64,000 nucleotides of DNA. Origin: Paraconiothyrium sp. Pb-2020. Its lineage: Eukaryota; Ascomycota; Dothideomycetes; Pleosporales; Didymosphaeriaceae. This document shows positions 48,516 through 58,887 of this stretch, piece by piece. How positions within the stretch are numbered: position 1 is the first letter of the stretch; every line of letters starts with the position of its first letter. The notes under the pieces are model-generated. The model searched no databases, was not told the DNA's origin, and was given only the letters and a program-made list of their open reading frames with translations. The stretch is taken from contig JAJUBI010000006.1 of NCBI GenBank assembly GCA_022419385.1, positions 4,092,001-4,156,000 on the forward strand. The letters run 5' to 3'. A program made the translations under genes and the position numbers.

Positions 48516-48548
48516 CTAGAAGCTTTCTAGAAGGTTGCTAGAAGGTTG
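48516..48548. repeat. 11-nt tandem repeat, three copies
   Basis: Three adjacent 11-nt units: CTAGAAGCTTT, CTAGAAGGTTG and CTAGAAGGTTG. The first junction makes TTCTAGAA, a heat-shock-element-like inverted pair, but there is no gene nearby to regulate. Confidence 0.8.
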
Positions 48549-50368
48549 GCACATGACGCTCGGGCTGAACCTCGTATTGCGGGTCGGGTTGACGGCCTTC
48601 ACGGATCGGCGATCGTAGACCTGCTTCTGGGTTTGGCGCATGCATGGCCGATGACGGAGTGTAGCGACTTGTGGCCTGGCGAAAGGATGGGAAGGGGTTA
48701 AGCTGTATGCTTCATTGTCACTCGCGTGTCGCGGCAAGACACGCTCCGAGATACTGCACCGTATCTTGGGTGAGAAAGTCTTATGGGGTGCTTGTGAAGG
48801 AACGCCATTCCCCACGGACGAAACATACACCTTCGGCCATGTTTTGGATCCATCGATGCGCAGCACTACACTCCGATGTGCCTTTATCACGAGGCATTCA
48901 TCACATAGCCATCATGCCCACAAGTGGCGTGGCTCCTACCCACGTATCTTGGTAAAGCCAGCGGACGAGCACACCATGTTGCTGCACAACGTAGACCTTG
49001 GCCAACGACGAGAAGCAAGATCAAATTGCATCATCAATCTTCCCAAGTCTTTCACGCACCTGTTATGCTTGACTTGCTCATTGTTCCAACAGCAATCCCA
49101 CGATCTTGAGACACTGCGCCTCATTTATGCATATACTCGCTCAGCAAGACTGGATGTCGCCCCATCATTTGCTTGCATTAAACGCCTACCTAGAGCCTAT
49201 GCGGCACATACGGCGCACTTCTTGAACAACACCACGATTGTCGTTATCACAACACATGAGAACTTGAAATGCACTGTGCCACGAACCTGGGGCGAGGCTC
49301 ACCTACTTTCAGTCACCTACATTAAGTGGGATACCGTCACGAACGTCTTGACCGAAGCAGCATGACCCTTCCTCCATTCCCTACCTCACAAACACCCAAC
49401 TCCACCACAGCGCCGTTCCAATGTCGTTCAAATCCCAGCCTTACTTCATCAGCGTAAACACCTACAATTCTCCACCACCTCCACTTAAAGCCCTGCTTCC
49501 CATGGAACCGATTAATACCTGTCGTCCAGAAGATCCAGCGACCGCAGCGCAAGAGCTCTTGTGCATGGACTGGTAAGACGTTGGCTTGTTGCACTTTTAG
49601 CTTCACGGGACTGAGGTCGGTATCGTAGGTACTTCGACATCCTCTGCTGCTATGCGGCAGAGCATCAACGAGGAGTCAGTAGCGCGGGAGCTTAAATTTG
49701 AGAAGACGAGGTTGGAGACAAAGGGTGAAGAGCTTGTTTGCTTAGAGGTCTGGCTTTGTGCTTGTTGAGAGGGCGACATATCTTGGGAAGTTGGGCGCCT
49801 ATCCACCCTTTTCAACAGAGTGATGTGGTATAGACTGTGATTCACCAGTGCAATCTTAATGGTGGCTTTCGCTCCCTACAACTTCTGGGTTTGCATGCTT
49901 TGATAAGTGCTGTTGCCTGATCAGTTGTAATGATATATGAAACTGACAGATCTTTGAGATTGGGCAAGTGTATGCACGCCGATGTCTTTGTTAGCGAAGG
50001 GAAACTCATACGTCTAGTTGATAATCGAAAGCTCTAGGGATCCAAGATTTCTGCCACAGCCTTAGCTTCGCTCTAAGGGAGTGAACGAGATCATGTCTTA
50101 TTCCTGCCAACCATGGTCGCCTACCACGTGGTGAGCTGCGAGCTCAGTGTCCGTGCAAAAGCGATAGCTTGGGCAACTATTGACATTCGTGGAAAATGTT
50201 ATATCCTTACCTCAACCGATCTGCGGAAGGCTCGAAACAACCTTGGTCGTTGCTGATCGTATGGTCGGCTAGTACATTGTGAACAGCAGGTGCGGGGTTT
50301 CGCGCTAGATCTCCCCATATTATCAATCCTGTGCTGGGTACGCGAGACCTCGTGGACTATTCTCAGAA

Positions 50369-50441
50369 TAGTAGTAGAAGGATTTGAACCTAGAATCGGA
50401 CTCAATAACCCCGAGCGCACTGCAACTTTTGCCATACCACC
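50369..50441 (-). pseudogene. degenerate tRNA
   Basis: On the minus strand a 73-nt segment fits the tRNA frame exactly. The acceptor stem GGTGGTA/TACTACT pairs over 7 bp (two G-U). T8, A14 and a 3-bp D stem are present, the T loop is TTCAAAT and B-box GGTTCAAATCC is intact. The anticodon stem does not pair, position 33 is G not T, and two T-stem pairs are broken, so it cannot be a working tRNA. No identity can be given. It lies 105 bp upstream of the rhamnosidase ATG. Confidence 0.4.
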
Positions 50442-50545
50442 GGTAATAATAACCATTACGATGCTGAGCTGGATTTGGAAGTATACGACCGTTCGTTATA
50501 AGGTAAGGTATTTGCGCGTAGAACCAATTCACCCTATGCCGCACT

Positions 50546-53405
50546 ATGAATCTACTACAAGTATTGCAGGTTCTAACGGTACCAGCCTTAGTCCTGGGCA
50601 TCAATGTCCAATCCGGTTCCCTCAGAGTGGATGGTACAATCAAATCGCTCGCCGTTGACTCTACCAACCCTAGGCTATCCTGGCGCCTAGAATCGCAAAG
50701 CCGTGGAGACTCGCAGATTGCTTTCCAGGTACAGGCTGCAGGTACCGACAGCTTGTGGACGTTGCCCAATTTATGGGATTCGGGACGCATTCCATCGTCA
50801 GACCCTTTCGTAAGATACAATGGCCGCGGCCTCAAGTCCCGATCCGCAGTCTTTTGGAGGGTCAGGGTTTGGGATGTAAACAACAAGCCCTCGCAATGGA
50901 GCCAGGCGTCGACGTTCGAAGTGGCGCTGCTTCATTTTTCAGACTGGAAAGCGTCTTGGATTACGAATCCCGATTTCGCCACTGGCAAGAATTCGCTTCC
51001 ACTCTTTGCGAAAGACTTCAATGTCGGTTGTGTTGTCTCCAAAGCGAGGCTTTACCTGCTTGGTCTCGGCGTCCATGCGCCTGAGATTAATGGGCAAGCC
51101 GTTGACGACACGGTCCTTGCACCGGGCTACTCAACGTTCAACAGGACGTTGTGGTATTCTACCTACGATGTGGCACGTCTCCTGAAGCCTGGCAACAACG
51201 TTATTGGTGTACAAATTGGCAAGGGCATCTACGACTCCGACAAGCCTCTTGGTGGGAAGCGGTATACGAAGTTCGCGATTCCTTCGCAGCCATTGAAACT
51301 CATTGCACAGTTGGAGTATATGTGCCTGCTCGGGACCTCACATACAATCATCTCGGACGATTCATGGGCTTCGTCAACCGATGGTCCTTACCTTGAAGCG
51401 CACTGGTATGGAGGCGAAGAGTACAACGCATTGAAAGAAATCAAAGACTGGTCCAACCCGGGCAAGAGCCGTCAGAACTGGACAACCGCTAAGCTCACTA
51501 CCAGTCCTGGAGGAGCTCTAACAGCCCCTCGAGCACCCCAGATCAAGCGGTGCGAAACGATCACAGCCGTCTCCGTCAAGCCAGGACCCGACTATCTTTT
51601 GTTTGATTTCGGCGTCAACAACGCGGGCACCTTCAACTTCAAGATCAACGGAACTGGTCTCGCAGGACGACGCGTGACCTTCTGGCCAGCCGAGCGTCTG
51701 AAGAGCAATGGCTATATCGACCAGTCAACAATGGGCACCAATATCTTCCACGCGTACACAATCAAAGGGGCAGAGAGTGAAGTCTACTCACCCAAGTTTA
51801 TCTACCATGGTATGCAATACCTTGGGATTAACTTGACGCTCGGCTCCGATATAATATGGGCTCCCAAGGCTAGCGATATGAGCATGACGGTCATTCGCGC
51901 TTCCAACGAACAGGTATTGGAGGCTTCCACCAGCGATAAGCTTTTCAATGGGATACATAGTAATATCGATCGATCTATCAAGGTATGTGTCCGCAAATAG
52001 ATACAATGTTCCTTGCTCATTAGGCGTCGTAGAGCAACATGCATTCTGTCCTTACAGACTGTCCGCACCGCGAGAAACTGGGCTGGCTGGAACAAGATCA
52101 TCTGGTCTTCGACCCCGTCGCCATGGGATACGACATCGAAGCATATGGCCTTGACTTCATGCGGACCATCGCGGACGCACAAGCGCCAGATATACCAGGA
52201 CTGATCCCAACGACAGCACCCGAATATGTCGTCTTTAGCGGCCAGTATTTGATGTATCGTGACGACCCAAATTGGGGAGTAGCAGCGATCAGATTTCCTC
52301 TCTTACACTACGAATATTATGGCGACATTACGATCTTGACAATGAGGTATAACGTCATGTCGCAGTACATGGACTACCTCCAACAGCAGGCTGGCGGAAA
52401 ACCTTATATGCCTGATAGCGGTCTAGGAGACTGGCTAACGCTGAACAATACGACCCCGAAAGGGGCAACCGCAACCTTCGCATATCACCAGGCTGCTTCA
52501 GGCATGGCTGCGGTAGAGAAGTATCTAAATCATACAGCGAAAGCAGCAGAATATCAGGCATTAGCGGGTAGTATACGTGAAGGCTACCACTCAAGATACT
52601 TCAATGAGACCGGCTCTCCACACTACTGTGTCAATACCCAAGCCTGTAACGCCATGGCCCTGGATATCGGAGCTGTGCCTGTGGAAAATGAAGAAGCCGT
52701 GCTCTTTGCCTTGATAGACTCGCTAGAAAAGCAAGGCTGGCATTGGGATGTCGGCGAGATTAGTCTGCCGTGTAGGTATCGCACGCCATCTCAAAACCTT
52801 AAGCAACAACTCATCATATACAGCACTCATTCGTGTTCTTAAAGGCGCGAATCGAAACGACATACTATATGAACTCTTCTCTCAGACAACTGTACCGAGC
52901 TACGGCTCACAGGTCGTGTACGGGTCTACTAGTCTTTGGGAGCACTGGGACGCACCAACGACGGGAGGTAGTTACAATCACTTTATGTAAGTTGTGAGAC
53001 CCACAAAGCGCTTCCTTGCTGCTGACATTTGCTAGGTTCGGTTACGGTGACATATGGATAGTGGAACTGAGCGGCCTCTCCCAGAGTAGCGGCTCAGTGG
53101 CTTGGAAACAGATCGACTACAAGCCTGTGGTAGTAGGCGACTTGACCCAGGCAAAGACAAGCTACAGGACACCACGTGGGCGGGCATCGGCGGAGTGGAG
53201 CAGAACCGGAAGTAGCCTAGAGTACAATGTCGAGGTGCCTGTTGGTTCGATAGGCACCGTGACACTGAACAGTACACTGGTGACACTAGACGGCGGAAAG
53301 ATCAAAGCTGGAATGAATGGTGTGACGTCCACAAAAGAAAACGAAGGACAGACGGTGATCAAGGTTGGCTCAGGGATGTACAAGTTTCATGCAAATTTAG
53401 CGTAG
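50546..53405 (+). CDS. secreted alpha-L-rhamnosidase, GH78 family, 4 exons
   Basis: It releases terminal L-rhamnose from glycosides such as plant flavonoid glycosides or pectic rhamnogalacturonan. Exons 50546-51982, 52033-52771, 52824-52986 and 53036-53405 join in frame into 902 residues. The N-terminus MNLLQVLQVLTVPALVLG is a clear signal peptide. Domain order follows the family: N-terminal beta-sandwich with LRVDGTIKSLAVDSTNPRLSW, a second sandwich around LYLLGLGVHAPEINGQ, a FDFGVNNAGTF segment, then the six-hairpin catalytic domain starting at TDCPHREKLGWLEQ (residues 487-500). After the third intron comes DAPTTGGSYNHFMFGYGDIW, and a C-terminal beta domain with VPVGSIGTVTLN. Several NxS/T sites occur. 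It is convergent with the PQQ dehydrogenase-like gene, with 92 bp between stop codons. Confidence 0.92.
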
Positions 53406-53497
53406 TCACCAGCACAATAGCTACAGGTAATCTAATCTGAAACGACAGAACTCCCTTTCTTTCCAGACTCATCATCCCACCTATCAGTCCCGTGTCT

Positions 53498-55002
53498 TTA
53501 TTTCGCCCCACCAATGACCCAAATCTCATTCGTGGCATCGCTGCTGAGGAACAACTTCCCGCTCGGACTCCATGCCAACCCTACCGGCCTGAAGCAACTG
53601 TCTGGGCAGGCGGCGTTGCTCGGGTTATACATGATGTTCTGCGCTGCATTCGTGTCCGTCACGTTGGCGACAGGCTGACCTGTCTGCGGGTTCCAGGCTA
53701 CCCTGCTCACCCTATAGCCATCTGCCGGGCTCTTATCCCAGCTTCCGTGGAATGTGACATACGCTGCGCTCCCATCGCTGTTGAACTTGAGATCCAGCGG
53801 AGCGGTATGAGCGGGGAAGCAGAGTTTGGGAGCGACGCGTGTGCAAGTGGTGCTGGAGGCGCCGTTGGTCACTGTGTCGCCAACTTTCAACTGGGTGTTG
53901 AACGGGGACGGGAGCACGGAAGGATCGTATATAGAGTGGCAGGTAGGATAGCCGTAAGACTTTCCGCGTTCGGGGGATGAGGTTTCGTTGATTCTTCCGT
54001 GGTAGTTCAGCTCCTCGCATGGGTTCGTGTTGTGTACATCTTTGCCGTTGACGGTCATGTCATCCATGCCATTGACCACTGAGAACTACTGCGTATCAGC
54101 TCTGCTGAATTTCTGACTTCTTTTATACAAAGAAAGGCAAAAGGACGAGCATCATCATCGGAGCTAGGTAAGAAGCACCCGGACCGTGGACTCAGTACTG
54201 AGAGATTGAATTGCAAACTTACAATTCCACCATGGATGTCCTCAGCAATACCGACGTTATTTCTAATTCCATAACCTAGAAGTTCACCCGCTGTGTACGC
54301 CTTCGACCCTGCCTGGAGATCGGCAAGCTTGAATATCCGCATCTGGCTCCTGCCACTCGAAGCTTGAGCAGCACCTGTATCAAGATTCCCGTTCGAGCCG
54401 ACCTGCACGAGAAGGACGTCTGGTCGGGCTCTAGGTATCAAAAGAGTCCTACCTGTCGCCGCTGTTAGCTCTATCTAGAAGCATAGGACTTGGTAAGACA
54501 CTGCACTTACTCACATGCCCACTGGTGCTCATCCCTGTGACAACTGTCTTCTTGTTGCTCACGGTCCCCGCCGTACCGTCGTAGTCCCAACTATATACCG
54601 TGGTCTTTGAAGACGCAAATAGTTTCTTCCCGTCAGGCGTCAGCGCGATACCGTGGTTGAGCGAGCTGTCCGCGACTAGTTGCTTCTGAGACTTGACACA
54701 AACATTCGTGCCGCCGTTATCGGTGAGTTGGATGTAACGGAGGCCGTATGAGTTTTGCTCGGCGGTGAGAAGGTTGCCTTGATTGTCGAAGATGATACCA
54801 CGAGGGCCTGTGCAAAGTCAAGGTTAGCGTCGATATTTGTTGTAGAGTCACACTTACCCTTGAGCCCATTCGCAACTACACGACCTTCATAGCCAGAGGC
54901 AAATGTAGCGGCATTGACAGGATTGATAGTTGCACAAGTCTGACCAAGTGCAGAAGAGATTAGAGGCAGCCAGGCCACAACAACAGGATGGATAGCGACC
55001 AT
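53498..55002 (-). CDS. secreted AA12-type PQQ-dependent sugar dehydrogenase, 4 exons
   Basis: Exons 55002-54858, 54807-54511, 54452-54223 and 54085-53498 join in frame into 419 residues. The start MVAIHPVVVAWLPLISSALG is a signal peptide. The body is a six-bladed beta-propeller related to glucose/sorbosone dehydrogenase, with blade motifs GPRGIIFDNQGNLLTAEQN, LNHGIALTPDGKKLFASS, LLVQVGSNGNLD, GIRNNVGIAEDIHGG, APLDLKFNSDGSAAYVTFHG and GLAWSPSGKLFLSSD. NPCEELNYHGRI and TCHSIYDPS are typical of the fungal branch. The best-known fungal member is the PQQ-dependent pyranose dehydrogenase (CAZy AA12), which oxidises sugars such as fucose or 2-keto-glucose and can feed electrons to lytic polysaccharide monooxygenases. 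PQQ use is inferred from family only. Confidence 0.85.
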
Positions 55003-56640
55003 GCTTGATGCCTTGCGTACGTCCTCAAGGTGAGGAAGCGCGCAGATAGCCTAGTTGGGGGATCCAGGTTCCCGTTTCCTTATATCCCATCTATGTCCGT
55101 GGTGGAGCACACGCATGCCACGGGCTGTCAACCAGTTCAAGCCCCCGGTTGTACATGGCATCATCTTCACCCCTGTCCCACCAATCAGGTATGGTGGGTT
55201 CATTAAATATCCCTATCCGGACCTTCTGTGCACCAATGCTCGGTCTTCATCAGATCGTGGCCGAGGGCTTTCTAGGAGCGACTGACCTCCCATGGTGGCA
55301 GGTAGCAACATCGCGCATGGTTTCGCCAAGTACGGACAAGGTTGACCGTTGTGATAAGTAGAAGGATTCAAAGCGGATTGGTGCAAGCTGTATAAGCCAA
55401 GAGCGCGCTTCGATACAGCTGTCGATCGGCATTAATGAAACATGGAACTTTTGAGTGCTTTTAGCGGGGTTACCAGGATAGCAAAGTGCTCAGAAACCTG
55501 GGGAAAGTGCACTCGTTGACAATTCAGCGACACGAAACTAGGTGCGCTTAACGACTACCGAAGCATATTGCGGATCGGTCGATATGTCCGATGTTTGTGT
55601 ATCGCGAAAGGAAGGTGAGAGTTTCGGAATGCCATCCATGTATCGAAAACAATAGGAGACAAAGCTATGACCAGGTAGGTAAGCAACAGCAAGGGGCAGA
55701 ATGGCCTCATTTGTCTCGAACCAGGAGAAATAACAAAGGAACGTAGATTGTCCACCAAAGGGCGCTTGAGATGACATGAAGCTGCTGGAAGTCAAGAAGA
55801 TGGAACCACGAGATGATGTGATTATACGTACCATACTGTTCGGATGAAGCTTACTCACGTAGAGACTATATTCTACGCGAGTACGACAACACAAATGCCC
55901 GATGCACTTCGTATCTGTAAATCTGACATAGTGCATCAAATTCGACGTTCGTGGACACAGCGGACCGGTTCCAACAATATGCTTCAATTGCTGCCTTGGA
56001 CAGACTACTCAAGCAGTATTCTACTTCTCTGCCGCAAGTGACAGTATCAATTTCTTGATGGCGCACATGCATTGGCCACTGTCTCGTACGTCCGCTAATT
56101 GTAGAATGGCTGTAGGTGGATACGGCTGAGGGTCGCAACGACGATTACGCCGCTCTTTCACGAATGGCCCGTGAGACGATCCTAGCAATGGTCGACAGCG
56201 GGCATTCCATCTCGGGTCGATCGGGTACACCTGGTGCCGCAGCAGGAATGTGTCTCAAGCGGCAAGGTACACCGCGAGCTTGAGAAGGGACGGCCGAGCA
56301 CGAGCGGGGTAGCTAGCCGTCCATCCCAACAGAATCCGTTTCTTATATCAGAATCCATTACTGCAAATCGAGTCTGGTACCCCTTTCCGAATTCCATGAT
56401 TGAAACATGACCGATTTTCGAACGCACGGGCATGGTGCAAGCAGATGATGCATGACCGTGCCGTACGGCGTACATTTACGTGCATCCCAAGCGTATGCAC
56501 AGTTGTGTGTCAGCACGTCTTTTCCCTCTTAAAACCAGCTACACTTGTGAGGAGAATAAGGTAGTAAAAATAAAGCGTTTGCTCCTTCACCAGGATCGAA
56601 CCCACGCCCCAAAACCCGAAAAGCGCAAAAAGAAATCTCA
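55003..56640. other. intergenic region of about 1.6 kb
   Basis: It contains the promoter of the AA12-like gene on the left and the Pol III terminator of the tRNA gene on the right. The remaining frames are short and without motifs. A B-box-like stretch at about 56590-56606 does not fold into a tRNA. Confidence 0.6.
56627..56631 (-). terminator. Pol III T-run terminator
   Basis: Five T residues on the minus strand start nine nucleotides after the discriminator base of the tRNA gene, where RNA polymerase III would stop. Confidence 0.75.
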
Positions 56641-56764
56641 TAGCTGAGCTACGTTTCGATCGTAGGTCTGTATTTAGTTAGTTACTTGTCACTCATCTAA
56701 AGTATATAGTAAGACGTACCCTCCGGGTTATGAGCCCGGCGCGCTTCCGCTGCGCCACTCAGCT
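56641..56764 (-). tRNA. initiator tRNA-Met (CAT) with a 52-nt insert in the variable loop
   Basis: On the minus strand, 56764-56720 (45 nt) and 56667-56641 (27 nt) together make a perfect 72-nt initiator tRNA. Stems: acceptor AGCTGAG/CTCAGCT, D GCGC/GCGC, anticodon CCGGG/CCCGG, T CTACG/CGTAG. Initiator hallmarks are present: A1:U72, three G:C pairs under the CTCATAA loop, and T loop ATCGAAA in place of TTCRANT. The two parts are separated by 56719-56668, lying inside the variable loop (AGG|AC), not after position 37. The insert begins GTACGT, ends TACAG and has a CTAAC branch-like site, like the spliceosomal introns of neighbouring genes. A T-run terminator follows. The tRNA identity is firm; how the insert is removed is unknown. 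Confidence 0.93.
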
Positions 56765-57249
56765 TTACTTGAGTAGATGAGAAATTTCTTGCGCATGTAA
56801 ATTCATATACCCTGCAATGTGCGCAAAACCCAAGAGGCTACAAAGACAAAATGCAAATTTGGTAGCGGTGGGGTAGCGGGTGGTGCTAACGAGTGGTTTG
56901 AAAGAGATTTTGTCCTTGTGAGTCATATAGACGGGAGAGTGGGACAATACACCAAGTACGAACAGTAAGCGAGAGCCCGTCAGGTTTGGTAGTGAGATAA
57001 ACAAGCACTAATATCTATTCGAATGAACTTGAAGTTCTCAATGTTGTTGGATACGACCATGAATATATGGACAATGCATATCATACACAGCTACACACAA
57101 GACATAAATGGAAAGCACAACTCCAGACCTGCCATTTGACGCGGAAACTCAGGATCAACTGCAACATGCCATGCACGACAACGTTCCAATGCAATGCTGG
57201 GGTATATCTCCGACTCTTAAACTGCCTCCTTCTTCCGTTCGAAGTATAT
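56765..57249. other. intergenic spacer
   Basis: 5' flank of the initiator tRNA gene and 3' flank of the sphingoid base kinase gene. Nothing further is recognised. Confidence 0.6.
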
Positions 57250-58887
57250 TTACACGCCCCTGGCCTCGAACATATGTCCGTTCTTACTTAGCACTGTCCC
57301 CAACTCCTTATGCATTTCGACCTGAAACGGCGCAAACGGGATTCTCTCCCCATCAACGCTAATGTACCCGTCCTTTTGATTCTTGGGAATAATACGGAAT
57401 GCGCTGATCTTCTGGTAGTCGACATGCGGTAAATCAAAGAACTTATGCTGCTCGATGGCCAGTAAAGTGGCAATCGATTTTGCTCGGGGCAAAGTACCCT
57501 TGATGCGTATTAGGTCGAGACAGCCGTCACCAGGTAGCGCAGCAGGGAAGAAATTCGCGTCAGGAGACATGTAGGCGAGATTGCCTGCATAGAAATTGCC
57601 GAGTTGGTCGTGAGGGATTAGCTCCCAACCGTCAGGTAACGGATCATTCATGGTGCCGTACTGGAGGGACGGAAGGCCACATGCTTCGCCCGGGGGTGGT
57701 AGGATGCGGTCATCGTGCGTACGGGGAGGTTTTGCGGCCTCTGCGCGGTAGGCTGCCCGGACGGCCTCTTTATTGTCGTGGACAACTTTTATCGCTATGT
57801 CCGCTGGATAGCAGGTTTTCTTTATGAGGCGGATAAGGAAACCGTACGTGAAGCGTGCGCTACCCATCCAACGCATGTGCTCGGTCGCGAGATCGGTTTC
57901 GGCGACGATGCCGACAGATTGCGAAAGGAAGGACAGCGTGCGGCGCTCGCCTTGGGTCACTGAAGCGAGGTCCAAAGGCGTGCGGAGGCCTTTCACAACG
58001 GCCAGAGCAGCGATACTCGGGCTGTCAGTGCCGTTATGGTTCAAGCACAGCGCGTTCCCAGACCCGCAGGGCAATTGGACGACGGCGACCTTGACTAGAG
58101 CGCGCTGCGCATCCTCTCTTTTGCCAAAGCCATTCCATACCTCGTGCGGGATGCCGTCCCCAGAGCAGCAAGCCACTACGTCAAACTTCTCAATTTCCAG
58201 ACTCTGCGCTATTTCCACACCATGACCGTTGTGCTTCGTGGTTTCAACGTCAAGTTCGCAGCGCGCGGCCGCTAATATGGGAGCGATGTGCTTGTGGTAA
58301 AGCTGCGATGCCTTGCCCTGGCCACCGAAAGGATTGATCAGCACCTTGATGCGCTTCTGTCGTTGCGATGCGCCGTATGCCTTGTCCAGCAATTTTTCCA
58401 CCCATGCTGCCGCTAGGTCGCTGTCTGGCTTCTCGAGCTTGTAGCTGATGATCTGCGGCCGCACGAGTTGCTTTGATATGGCGTGGGCATAGTGGATGAT
58501 AACCTCGCCATCGTCTGCGGTTTCGGCCCAGAGGACGTTGTAAAAGGGGATCGAGCGCGTGGTATTATTGTCTGCTCGCCGTCAATGGCTGACTATGCGC
58601 TGTAGGAGGTGTGATTCTCACTGCCTCCTCCAAGAGAGATGCCGCAGCAACCTGCACCTTTGTTTTCCAGGAGCTCGTCTGCGGCACATCAGCGCGCGTC
58701 TCGTTCACTCTACTGGCTGGCTGTACGTACCAGTCACAATCAAAGCATCTGTACCCAGCGTCAGCGAGGCATTCCTGCCCACTGCAAGCGTCGCGGGTAC
58801 GTCGGCTTGGACATCATTTGGGATGTTGCCGGCCATCGAAGGGTCTCTGAAGGGATCAATTGCGTCTTCTCCTGCACCGTCTGCCAT
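57250..58887 (-). CDS. LCB4: sphingoid long-chain base kinase, 2 exons
   Basis: It phosphorylates sphingoid bases (phytosphingosine, dihydrosphingosine) to signalling phosphates on membranes. Exons 58887-58731 and 58571-57250 join in frame into 492 residues. The diacylglycerol-kinase-type catalytic domain includes KVLINPFGGQGKA (about 130-141), the nucleotide-binding VVACCSGDGIPHEVWNG (about 185-200) and LPCGSGNALC. The sphingosine-kinase signature SVGIVAETDLATEHMRWMG follows, with GDGCLDL and GYISVDGERIPFAPFQVEMH near the end. The spliced segment TDNNTTRSIPFYNVLWAE matches the N-terminal domain of the family and supports the 159-nt intron. The first 40 residues are acidic and unstructured. 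The second glycine of the usual GGDG motif is Ser here (CSGDG), a variation also known in sphingosine kinases. Confidence 0.93.

Larger units (their letters stand above)
44511..50545. other. gene-poor region of about 6.0 kb
   Basis: This is the largest stretch without a supported gene. Open frames of 140-216 codons (for example 48715-49365 on plus, 45384-45869 on minus) have no domains, no clear exon partners and overlap opposite-strand frames. It contains an 11-nt tandem repeat at 48516-48548 and a degenerate tRNA at 50369-50441. I see no intact transposon or terminal repeats. Confidence 0.6.

Noticed and set aside
48715..49365. 216-codon plus-strand frame, the longest in the gene-poor zone
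   Set aside because: No signal peptide, domain or family resemblance, and its first codon is not a clear ATG context; kept as probable chance without transcript data.
56581..56640. B-box-like GGGTTCGATCC on minus strand right after the initiator tRNA gene, possible second tRNA
   Set aside because: The expected acceptor partner is missing and the T stem does not pair; the apparent D arm is just the 3' acceptor of the initiator tRNA.
56765..57004. 79-codon minus-strand hydrophobic frame next to the tRNA
   Set aside because: Starts in the 5' flank of the tRNA gene and shows no exon structure; chance.
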